Shown here: piece after piece, positions 36,901 through 47,089 of the stretch | How positions within the stretch are numbered: the stretch's first letter is position 1 | Layout of the letters: each line of letters starts with the position of its first letter | From: Eopsaltria australis | Taxonomy: Eukaryota > Chordata > Aves > Passeriformes > Petroicidae | Direction of reading: 5' to 3' | NCBI GenBank assembly: GCA_034509425.1 | Contig: JAVTVJ010000342.1 | Span: 1,240,001 to 1,304,000 of the forward strand | DNA length: 64,000 bases | The notes under the pieces: model-generated | Database searches by the model: none | Seen by the model: only the letters and a program-made list of their open reading frames with translations | Told to the model about the DNA's origin: nothing | Position numbers and translations under genes: made by a program

Positions 36901-39378
36901 AAAGAATTTGCCAGTTTTGTTTGTAGAGGCTCGTGGTGGCTCAGAGCTCTATAAAAACAGAGCAGGTGTTCCCTCTGCCAGTACAGCTGCTGATGGCCTG
37001 TGGGTCTGGGAAGGGTCTCTGCTGCTGAAACTAAAGGAGATTATTACAGAGCTGCCAACAACATGGGGTAAAGAGAGCTGATGATTTGCATCATTAAAAT
37101 ATTAAAAAATAATAAAATTTTGCACCATTAAAATGTTTGTTACAACAGTAGCAAACATTTGTAAGGCCTCACTAAATGCCACAAGGCACTGGTGCCTATT
37201 GTAAGCTCTCACAATAGAAACAGAGGAAATACCTGTTTCCTTATTATTTACTCCACCTTTAAACAGCTGTATAGTTTGTCCACAAAAGTTTATCAATAGG
37301 ACACAATGGCTTAAAAATCTGTCTCCAATTAGGGCAAAAGAAATCTAACCAGTAAATCAAGGATTTTACCTCATGGATTTATTTATCTGTGGAGTAACAC
37401 AGTAGAGTTGAGCTGTTTATAAGACAGTGATACTTACATTCCAAATTCTGTTTAATTTTCTGTCTTTAATTTTGTAATTCCTGGCTTTTGGATGTTAGGG
37501 ATCATTATGAGGCTCTTACCATGTTTTCTGTCACGCATTTTCAACCCTCACTATGATGCAACAATTATTTTGTCTGGTTAATGAACTCCATGTATGAATT
37601 ACTTTCATCATGTTGTGTTTTGGAATGAAGAGCCAAGCCTGTGCATCGTGGAGAAGGGAATGCTGCAGCACAACACACCTTGTGCTGGCTGTGCACGAAG
37701 GAGGAATGCTGAGTGAAAATCCTTCTGATGCCCATAAAACAGAATCAAAAGCAGTGGTTCTGCTGAGTAATAAATCATGGCTGATGTGAGGTAGACTTGT
37801 GCCACAGCTGGTGCCCACATGGACTGCTATTTTCAGAGGTTTTTGTGTAGCTGAGGAAGATACCTGTGAGGGACTTCTAGAGGAAAGCACGTGTCCCGTG
37901 CAGAAATGAAACTCCTATAAAAAGGGAATGTGTCCACTCCTGAGAAAGAGTGAGGGATAACAACACTCTGAAGTGTTTTCATATGGCTGATGTGGCAGTG
38001 AGGTTCTCAGAAAATCAGAATGCATCTGCACATTTCTTTTTCTGTCTGCCACCCTTTGAATTGTGTCTGCCACCCAAAGCATTTGATCAAAACATACATT
38101 TTTGAATACTTTTAATGAAAGAGACTGATAAGGCCTAAAGAGACGGCACTGTGAGATTGTGGAAAAATATAAGAAGGAAAAGCATGAGAAGAACTCCTGC
38201 ATGGTGAAGAAAGGGGTAGCAATGGAAGAAGCTAAAAATGACAATAGCATTCACCAGTCTTACTGAGGACAATCAAAAGTGCCTAAAATGTACTTTTCAA
38301 TTACTGTTCTGCCACTTCTTAGGGTTTTTTTTTAATACAGGGCCATTTGAGAGTGCTGAACAATATAAACAAGGAATGAAGATGCATCCTGAATTAACAA
38401 GACCCTCCACACATCTCCACTGCACGTTCTTAATTGTTCCTTTAGAATTGTATCATGGGTTTAAAATACACAGCCAGTACAATCCAAAACCACCAAAAGC
38501 CACCACATGAAAGTACTAAGAAGACATTAAGTGATGGTGTATTTGTTTCCTACAAGGCTGTTACCTGGACAACAATGTCTGGGTGTTGCAGTAGGTTTTA
38601 TGGACACTGGACAATCCAAGGCAGGGATCTGCAGCTGCCATTTATTGCAGGATTCCTCTGCCAGTGACCAGCATGAGGGATGAATGTCAGCTCACACTTC
38701 TGCAAATGAGAGGGAGACATTTGAGGATAATTAGAAAAGAGCAGGCTGCCCTACCTGTCATAAATGTCAGCAAGCTGAGAATCAATTTGCATTTCTCCTA
38801 CAGAGAGCATTACTACTTGTACATTTTACTACTGAAATTATGACACTGCACAAGGCAAGTATCAGAAGGTCCTCAGTTTTATTAGTTTTTTAAAATAATA
38901 CCCATTTTACTGTCATTTTTTTCCAACCACATTTACTTGACTGGTTGACAGGGGTTGTGCACCATACAACTGATCCACAGTTAATACATGAGACTAATAA
39001 TTGCACAGATCAGACAGAGATTGCCTTCTGTGTGTGCTGCCAGGGTGTAAGAGCTTGGAGCGTTGCTTTGTCATCTCTGTGGCATCAGATTTTTGTTTGG
39101 GCTGGAGTATTTTCTGCCATGATGTGCAGAGGTGTAAGAGTTGTAGGGTTGCCTTGCACCCATCAGCTGGAGGATGGAGAATCAGTTAGAAAGCTGATTA
39201 ATCACACTTGTTTTAAATTGCTGTGCTCTTCTGTTTCAGTTTTGGACATAGTGCAGTTCAAACGTCTGGAAAAGTTCCCTGGGTTTGCCTGCTGAGCAAA
39301 CAAAAACTATGGGGAAAGCAGGGATTTGCAGGAGGTGTTCCCACAGTGGCAGGACTGCTGGCACTCTCGGAGGGGCTG
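33926..39378. other. Gene-free interval between the divergent promoters, part 2
   Basis: No supported gene. There are AT-rich blocks near 34,165, 36,545 and 37,085. A consensus TATAAAA at 36,950 is not followed by any recognisable coding exon. Nothing else was identified. Confidence 0.5.
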
Positions 39379-39876
39379 TCCATCCATCCATCCATCCATC
39401 CATCCATCCCTGATCCATCCATCCATCCCTCCATCCATCCATGATCCATCCTTCCATCCATCCCTCCATCATCCATCCATCCATCATCCATCCATCCATC
39501 CATCCATCCATCCATCCATCCATCTGATCCATCCATCCATCCCTCCATCCATCCATGATCCATCCTTCCATCCATCCCTCCATCATCCATCCATCCATCA
39601 TCCATCCATCCATCCATCCATCCATCCATCCATGATCCATCCATCCATCCCTCCATCCATCCATGATCCATCCTTCCATCCATCCCTCCATCATCCATCC
39701 ATCCATCATCCATCCATCCATCCATCCATCCATCCATCCATGTCCATCCATCCAGATCGGATCGATCCATCCATCCATCCCTCCATCCATCCATGATCCA
39801 TCCTTCCATCCATCCCTCCATCATCCATCCATCCATCATCCATCCATCCATCCATCCATCCATCCCTGTCCATCCC
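39379..39876. repeat. CATC tetranucleotide satellite with higher-order structure
   Basis: About 500 bp of CATC (GATG on the minus strand) repeat. It is not uniform: a larger block starting GATCCATCCATCCATCCC and containing internal CTTCC, CCTCC and CATCATCC variants recurs from 39,412, 39,526, 39,634 and 39,764. This is four copies with spacing of 114, 108 and 130 bp. The last junction includes a unique GATCGGATCGATCC. Long open frames on both strands (poly Met-Asp-Gly-Trp or Ile-His-Pro-Ser) are artefacts. It ends about 600 bp upstream of the FAM168B promoter. Confidence 0.95.
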
Positions 39877-40458
39877 TCTTTTCCCTAAGTTTCAGTTCTC
39901 TCAGCCCTTCACACTCGGCACTGTCCCTAATCCTCGCCGGAGTGGGGCTGCACCACCCCTGAAAGAAGTGGGTTAAAAACTTCCTTACAGCTCCCCAAAC
40001 ACGTTTTCCATAGGAGCTTTTCATGGAAGTGGAATTTTTCTTTTAAAAAAATAGATGTGAAAACTAGACGGAACTTCCAGAATTGTGTTAGGCAGCCTCG
40101 GCTTCTGCACCGCGAGCTGTTGTTCCACATGGCAACTGGTTTGTGTTATATATCTGAATCTAAAGCTGGGAAAAGCGACAGCGAGCTGTGCTGCTTTCAT
40201 GAATTCTGCAGCGGGCCAGAGCTCATTAACGCGGGGACACCGAAACGTGCCGTGAAAGCGCTCCGCTGATCCAGTTACTTTGCAGCGCAGCGTTTTTATT
40301 TATCAGAGCGGTCACATTAACCGGGGAGCCTGCCCCGAGCAGTAAAATCGCCTCGGAACGCCGCAGGCGGTGCCGCTGCCGGGCTGAGGGGCGCCTGAGG
40401 GGCCGGGCCCGCCCCGCCCGCCATGGCCGCGCCCTCACGCGCCCCGCGCCCTTCCTCA

Positions 40459-40464
40459 CACGTG
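40459..40464. promoter_or_regulatory. E-box CACGTG
   Basis: A canonical CACGTG element with an uninterrupted CpG, in the context ACACGTGAC typical of USF/MYC-family sites, about 20 bp upstream of the composite ETS/CRE site. Function is inferred. Confidence 0.45.
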
Positions 40465-40477
40465 ACCGCGCCCCGCG

Positions 40478-40492
40478 CCGGAAGTGACGTCA
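40478..40492 (+). promoter_or_regulatory. Composite ETS/CRE element
   Basis: CCGGAAGTGACGTCA: an ETS core (CCGGAAGT) sharing bases with a perfect CRE (TGACGTCA). This overlapping arrangement is a recognised composite motif of CpG-island promoters, where GABP/ELK-type factors and CREB/ATF bind close to the start site. Confidence 0.7.
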
Positions 40493-40499
40493 GGGCGGT

Positions 40500-40688
40500 G
40501 TGTGCGCAGCTGTGCGGAGCGGCCGGCGCGGAGCGGCCCCTCCTCTCCCGTCCCGTGCTCCGCGGGGCCGCGCACGCACCCACGCACGCACGGGCGCGCT
40601 CCCCCGCACGCACGCAGGCGCGGGCACCCGCACGCACGGCCGCAGCCAGCGCCCGCCGCGCCGCCCGCACGCAGCGCCGCCGCTCTCG
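40500..40688 (+). other. FAM168B: FAM168B non-coding exon 1 (start approximate)
   Basis: The exon is inferred from its donor CTCTCG|GTGAGTGCG at 40,688/40,689, directly downstream of the ETS/CRE site, and from the acceptor 11 bases upstream of the FAM168B ATG, which demands an upstream exon. It contains a CGCA-rich tract. Further small untranslated exons in the 6.3-kb intron cannot be excluded. Confidence 0.65.
40571..40638. repeat. CGCA-rich alternating purine-pyrimidine tract
   Basis: An imperfect (CGCA)n/(CG)n tract inside the putative 5' UTR exon of FAM168B. Alternating CG/CA steps are favourable for Z-DNA, and the RNA would be structured and GC-rich. Confidence 0.75.
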
Positions 40689-40713
40689 GTGAGTGCGGGC
40701 CCGCAGCGCGCCC

Positions 40714-40741
40714 GGGGCCGCGGGGGGAGCGGGGGCGGGGG
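40714..40741 (+). other. Potential G-quadruplex just after exon 1
   Basis: Four G-runs of four to six bases (starting 40,714, 40,722, 40,731 and 40,737) on the non-template strand, 26 bp after the exon-1 donor of FAM168B. The position and strand favour R-loop and G4 formation at the start of the gene. Confidence 0.6.
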
Positions 40742-43700
40742 AGCCGGGCTCGCCGCCAGCGCGGCCGGCCTCACTGCGCCATCCCGGACGGCGTGGGCCC
40801 GCCCTCACGGCGCTGCGGCCCGCCCGGCCGGGGGGAACTCGCGGGGCTCCGGCCGGAACAGGTACCTGAGGCGGCCCTGCGGCCTCCGCGCCTCGGGCCC
40901 CGCGCCCGGCACGGCGGGGCCGCGCAGCGATGGCAGCGCAGCATCGTCCGGGAGGGAACTCGGGGAAAATTGAGGGTGTCGTCATGAGGGCTCCGGCCGC
41001 TGCATTCCCCGAGCAGCATCGGGGCTGCGGCGAGGGGCCGTGCGTGCGGGCTGCCCCGCACCTTTGTGAGCTGCGGGCGGCAGGAGAACCGCGCTCCTCG
41101 GCGCTCTCGGGTGAGGCAGAAAGGAAAGCGCTGCAAACCGGGCTTGCGGTGCTTCTCCACATCGTTTGGAGCCATATAAACCGCAGCCAAATGGTGAAAT
41201 CGGTGCTCGGAGAAAGGTAGAGTCAGGGATTCGGTGAGGGCAGAAGAGCTGGGCTTGGTTTGTTCGTGAATGTTGAATCGCGGTGTGCGTGTTACCTGCT
41301 GTGACCGGACTTTCTGTCTGCTCCGATGTGATTTTGCTGCAAGGTGTGTAATTGTCAGTGTCATAAAACTTCCACGCTCGTAGATCGCAGCCTTTCCCTG
41401 CGCGTTTCGGGTGCTGATTGCACACTTTGACTCCGAGGTTTGAAAGGAGAAGGACTTGGGAGGCTTTTGGGAATTCTGTATTCAGTGTGGCTTGTGACAG
41501 TTTCGTGTTATTTCAGAAAGTAATAGGGAATAAAGTGAAAATTAATTTAATAAAAATATGCTTTCTAGGATTTTAGGGAGAAGCAGAGCCCTGCAGTTTA
41601 ACTACAAAGTTCTAAATGCAGCTCCTTCATTTAGTGAAGACATATTCTTCCGATTTGGTTTTTTTCTCTGTTTCTCAGAGTTGATTAACTTCTAAATTTG
41701 TTAGTAGACACGCTTCTACAAGTCTTACAGTAAGGACTTGATGGTTTGAGGACTTGTTTGAGATGAGAATATACACAAATTCAAAGTTATACAGGAGATG
41801 CAGGGATTGGAGCTGGCAACTTCTATCGCCTTGTGCCATAGCAACAGCAGAAATTGTAGACTGAGAAATGCTGGGCAGTTTGTTTGATGTTTCCATAAGT
41901 TAGAAGGGTTTTTTTTTTTAAAGAAGAAAAGGCTTTGGTAATGTTCTGGGATATTTTGAAGACCAGATCAATGCCACAATATACAAGTGGAGTTGGATCA
42001 CAACCAGGAGTTTAGTATTAAGTTTTTTGTGTAGGTTTTCTTTTTGTGAATGACATATGGAACTGTTGAGTTTTTCATCTATAATCGTGTTGTCTCTGTC
42101 CTTACTGACACTGAGTACAGGTGGTGGTGGTGTTAAGTGGTATTCTATGTGTATTTTACAAAGAAAAAGAACCCCTAACAAACCCTTGGTGGAACAGGCT
42201 CACAGGTGAGAGTTGGATTCACCAGAAAGGATTAAAAAGTCTAAACGGCTACATTCCTTTTTTAGTCTTAGGAAAAAACAAGGCATGCACAGAAAACATA
42301 GAAGGAAGAGTGCTTGGAGGTGTCTTACTCTTTCTCTATGACAACATCTTGTGACTCAAGCAGGGGAGGAAGACTTGCACGCGAGTGATAGCTCCAGCTT
42401 TGTGTTTTACTTTATGTGTGAACTTTGAGCAGAGTTGTGAGCTGTCCTTTTCTAGGCTGTGGTTCTGCAGCCTCAGTCTGTCCTGTCACTGTCCCTTCCT
42501 TGCATTGAAGCTAGTCTTGGCCGTCTGGGGACGTGTCTCAGTTCTCTCAAGCTGATAGATGGAAAACCAGCAATCCTTTATCCAAAACTCCTCCAGCAGA
42601 GCCCAAAATCCTGGCAGGCAGCTCAGCTGCTGCAGCCTGGTGAGGGGTCCCAGCGCAGGGACTGCTTGCCAGCTGCATGGCAGTTCTGTGTGAGCACTGA
42701 TTCCAGCTCCTGCACTCCTGGCCTGCCATAAACCCCTGCCCTGAACAGGCTTTTCCTCCTTCTGAGAAAATTCAGTGACCTTTTTTGAGGTCTTGGATGA
42801 AAGGAAAAAGTTAAGTCCTACCTGCCAATACAGTGTGGGAATGCCTTGTCTTGAACTTCATAATATGATCCTCCGTTTTTAAACTAATTGTGAGAAAAGT
42901 GCCTGTTACTTGGCCTTGGATTTGCATCAGATGGCTGTTTGGTGGCTGAAGTTTTAACGGAACATGATGTAACTGAGACTTTAATTGTCAGTTATGTGAA
43001 GAGCTGAAGTATCATGAACTGTTTTCTTTGTTACTTAGCAGTGGAAATGACTTCTTTTACATCACGAGCTACCAGGCACTTATGTATTTTACTCGTGTTA
43101 TGCTTTCACTGGAAGTCAAATGAGTAAAATGTAGAAGATTATTAAGATGGGAAGTAACGTAGTAAGTGGAAACTGAGTCATTTGTACAATTTCATGGCAA
43201 ATGGCATTCTGAAAGTGTTCCAGAATGGATAGGTGTTAAACACTGCAGTGACTGTGAGAAGGGGAGTGTTACTGGACCACAGTCGTGTGCTTTAGCCAAG
43301 GTATTTGGAGATTCTTCCCCTACTCTCATGATGTAATTGTCATAAAATGAGCATTCAGTAGCTCTTATTCTGGTAGTGTTTTTGCACTTTGAAAATCAGG
43401 AGTAAGAAAATGAATGTGTTGCAAAGGAACGTGCAGTTTGTCTCAGTGTTTGCATTGATCTGTGGGTTTTTTGCATTTATCTCTGTGAAGTGATTTTTAA
43501 AAGCAGAGTTTCCTAGAAACGCTCTCGTTCCGAGCGTAGCAGGAAAAGCTGTGTGCAGAACAGATCCAATTGGGAGTGCTAGAGCTTCAGCATTAGCAGG
43601 GATTGGTCTCTGTGCTCAGTCCCAAAACACAGATTTAAGAGGAGCACGGTTGTCCTGGTATCTGTACCGAGATGAGCTTTGACAGCCCTGATGAAAACTG

Positions 43701-45602
43701 AGTCTGATTGCCTGTCTTTGGCAGCAGTGAAAGGTGAAGGTTTGCACTTCCCAGCATCCTTGTGCAGTCTTTAATCAGAGCATCTTTAATAAGTATGATT
43801 GCCTTCATTTCAGCTGAAAGAGTAATTCCTGTACAGTTAGCTCTGTGCAATTTATATACAGATGATGCACTGTAGACACTTATTTGCATATCCATTAACA
43901 TGAGAATGCTTTGGAGGGAATGCCAACAAAGCAGTTGAAAGACACGGATCCTTTGGGTTCCCTTTTTACAAGTCCTCCCTAGTGTTTGATGTGGACTTGG
44001 AGCATTCCAGGGAAGTGGACTGCAAGGTTCCACATCTCGGCATAACAGATGCCCTTCCAAGTAAAATTATGGTAAGAGTGGGATGATTGCAACCACTGGG
44101 TAATACTATATAATTATACTTACACATGTTGGGTCCTTCAGAGAAGACCTGAAAATAATTATTTTTAATTAGCCGTGGTCTGGCAGTTTGTCTGCATTAC
44201 AGACTGCGAGCACTTTGTGTAGGCTGGTGGCTCGGACTTGTCTGTCAGCAGTGAAAGTGCATCGCTGTCCCACCAAAGCTGAATTCATTTGTGTGTCTGT
44301 ACACATGTGAAGGTGGAAGCATGGGTTCATTTGATGTGGAAGTGAACAGCTTGAGGCTACCAGTGTCACAGGGGTTTTTTTCCCCTTATTTAAGTGGAGT
44401 TCTTCTCTCTAAGTCTGTACTTCCCTTGAGATCAAGTCTGAGTTGTGTGACATTTTCTATCTGTTTTCTCTACCTCTTCATTTCTGTGTGGCTTCTCTTG
44501 AAGTCATCTCCCACAGTGTATGTCCATGTGTTGTTCTGCAGTCATTGTCTACTGATATTTCTAATAGTTGGGATGGTTTTGTTTATTTTGCCTAAATATT
44601 CACAGAGGGCCCTTGCTGATTTTCCACCTGACAGTTCTCATTTTGTTCCCTGCCGTTCAGAATGGTGAGAAGGTTCCAGAGATTTTTCTCCTGATTGCTG
44701 TAGGGACTGCAAGGAGGAGCAGCATGTTTGTGGGATATGAGGGTGTTGGGAGCATGCTGTGTTACTGGAGTGGAAAGGTTTATCCATCTCCTCGAGACTT
44801 TTACCCCATACCTGGGGAATGCTGAAACCAAAGTGAAGCTTGGGCCCCTAAGGCTTTTGTAAATTTAGAGACAAAATGTGACAAAATCAACGTTGAAAGA
44901 GGAGCAGAAATGAGACATGAGAAGAAAATGCAGGGAGATATAAGGGAAACAGACTGAAAGTTTTCAAGTAAGCGAGAGTCACAGTTTAGAGAGAAGGATA
45001 CAATGCAGAAAGTGTGGGAGAAAAGAGCAGCCTTGCTGAAAGAAAATGCTGCTCCAGTAAAATACACCTGTTGGTTATGGCACAGAAGAGTTAAAGCTGC
45101 TAAAACTCCACAGGGCTTTAGTGGAATATGGTGCTTTAGACTTGAAGTACAGCTTGCTATAGAACATTTTCAAAGAGATTTGTTTCAAATGGTGCTTGAT
45201 GTGGGTCAGGTGATTAAAACCTGCTGCTCTGGGGAGCTTTATTCATACTAAGCGATGTAAATGACAGGTTGTTCGGTTTTTAACTCAGTGGATTCTGTTT
45301 TCTTGATGTGTAATCAAGTATGAATCTGAACACAAAAGGCAGTTCTGTGTAAGTTAGTATTATTGAAAAGTGAGGGGAGGAAGCCCAAGAAGCTTGTGAC
45401 TCTTGTAATTCTCTTATGTTGACTTTGAGTGTTTTGTGAAACCTGATTATAAACTTTCTGACAGCACTTACTGATTCCTAATTTTGCACAAATGGCTCTT
45501 TTCTATCTTGTGTACTAGGGTGCTGCTAGTAGTCTTGGCACAGAGCTGCTTTTAGTGTTCCTTTAAAAAGCAAACTATGCTTTATAGAGTCACTTAACAT
45601 AG

Positions 45603-45630
45603 GTTTATCAGTGCAGCTACACTGATAAAC
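45603..45630. repeat. Perfect hairpin, 11-bp arms, 6-nt loop
   Basis: GTTTATCAGTG, loop CAGCTA, CACTGATAAAC. It lies in intron 1 of FAM168B, about 250 bp before a CR1 fragment. It is too short for a microRNA precursor by itself. Confidence 0.8.
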
Positions 45631-45878
45631 TCCACTTGGATTCCTGCCATAACATATCCTGTAACTAAGGTAGTACATGTGTAATTCAACTTCCTTGTTT
45701 CATAAACTTTATTTACAAAATTTCATTAAACTGTGTTAAACTGCTTAACACCCTGTTGGTTTAAGTAAGGCAGCATCTCGAGATGCAGAAGGGGAAGTAG
45801 CTCAAGTGTCAGCTATTAGCAGTTAATAAGAAAGTCGGGTTTCATAGGGTGCTTTTCTGCCTTGGATGCTTGCAGGAA

Positions 45879-46110
45879 GAATCACAGAATGTGCTGAGTT
45901 GGAAGGGACACACAGGGATAATCAGTCCAGCTCCTGGCCCTGCACAGGACACCCCAAGAATTCCACTGTGTCCTGAGAGCATTGTCCAAACATTCCTTGA
46001 GCTGTGTCAGGGTTGGTGCTGTGGGCACTGCCCTGGGGAGCCTGTTCAGTGCCCAGCCACCCTGTGGGGGAAGAACCTTTTTCAAATATCCAACATAAAC
46101 TCCCCTGTGA
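45879..46110 (-). mobile_element. CR1 LINE 3'-end fragment in FAM168B intron 1
   Basis: Reverse-complement CR1 signature on the plus strand: GAATCACAGAATGTGCTGAG, then TTGGAAGGGACACACAGGGAT, and later CTGCCCTGGGGAGCCTGTTC. About 230 bp, opposite in orientation to the host gene, 5'-truncated and non-coding. Confidence 0.93.
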
Positions 46111-47008
46111 AGTGGCAAATTTGTATTGTATGCAGAAGATCAGATGATTGAAGATACTGAGCTTTAAATATGTGGATTTTTTTCTAAATTACTGGAATAG
46201 TAGTTGTGAACAGTATTCCTGTATGAGGCACTTGAGAAGCATCTTCAATGCAATTCTATTTTCCTTGGTGTTTACATACAAGGTTCTTTTTAGGACAGGA
46301 TTTGGATCTATTCCTGTGAGTGATGCTGGCTGCAGGAGCCTTTTTTTGTGTGAATGCATCATTCAGAAATGACTGGACATGACTGTCAGCTTGTCACGGG
46401 CTCTGAAGAACTCGGTAGGAAGTAAACAAAGAAAGAAATGTGGGCTGGCTGTCTACAGGCACAGAGTCTTTGGCTACTGGCTCCTGTAGTAGTTGGATAT
46501 TTGGTAATTTAGTGCTGGTGAAGGACTGGAATGCCAGGCTCCAAATGCCAGTCAGAATAGACCATGAGGATTTAGATCCCTTGATTAGAGGCTTCAGGAA
46601 GGAAATGGGAAGAACACAAGGTTGCTAGATGGCAGAGAGATGCTGGGAGATTGATTGACAGCTGGCACAGGAGAATCCCTGCAGGGGGTTTGGGTCTGCG
46701 TGCCACGGGGAGCTCTGGGTGATGGAAATGTTTTGAAAGCGTGCTCTGTAACAGGGAATGTTTCATTTCTGAGACATTCTCCAGCTGATTGAGGGTTGGG
46801 ATACTTTGAAACTTATTCCTGCAGTGATTCTTTCCTGCCTGTAGCTGCAGCTTTAATGTTGAGAAGTAGTGGAATTGCTGCTTTTTCCTTTGTTACTGTT
46901 TCTTCCGATAATGTTTCCTCAGTTTCCAGTTCCACATTAGTTGCTGAGATTTCAAGCTTTCCCTATACTTAAGTAAATACTGGTTTTCTTTTTCTTTCTT
47001 TGATTCAG

Positions 47009-47089
47009 TTACTGAAATCATGAATCCTGTGTATAGCCCTGGATCTTCTGGGGTTCCCTATGCAAACGCCAAAGGAATTGGTTATCCAG
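47009..47089 (+). CDS. FAM168B: FAM168B first coding exon
   Basis: Acceptor TTTGATTCAG after a long T-rich tract, 11 bases of 5' UTR, then ATG at 47,020. It encodes residues 1-23 and one base of A24. Donor CCAG|GTAAGC. PLEKHB2 likewise has its start codon 11 bases after an acceptor. Confidence 0.96.

Larger units (their letters stand above)
40330..41120 (+). promoter_or_regulatory. FAM168B: CpG-island promoter of FAM168B
   Basis: A dense CpG island with many GC boxes and no TATA box. It contains an E-box (CACGTG, 40,459), a composite ETS/CRE site (40,478-40,492), then a GC-rich region ending at a strong splice donor at 40,688. Transcription probably begins around 40,490-40,550, based on the position of the ETS/CRE site; the exact start is not visible. 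The long minus-strand open frames here reflect low stop-codon frequency. Confidence 0.85.

Noticed and set aside
39236..39962. Long open frames of 99-201 codons on both strands, rich in Met-Asp-Gly-Trp or Ile-His-Pro-Ser
   Set aside because: They are translations of the CATC satellite. A four-base repeat without stop words stays open in several frames at once.
40317..41364. 281-, 197-, 167- and 157-codon open frames around the FAM168B start
   Set aside because: GC-island artefacts overlapping the promoter and first intron, with no domain and mutually overlapping on both strands.
45603..45630. Possible microRNA precursor
   Set aside because: The stem is only 11 bp with a 6-nt loop and does not extend, so it is too short for Drosha/Dicer processing.
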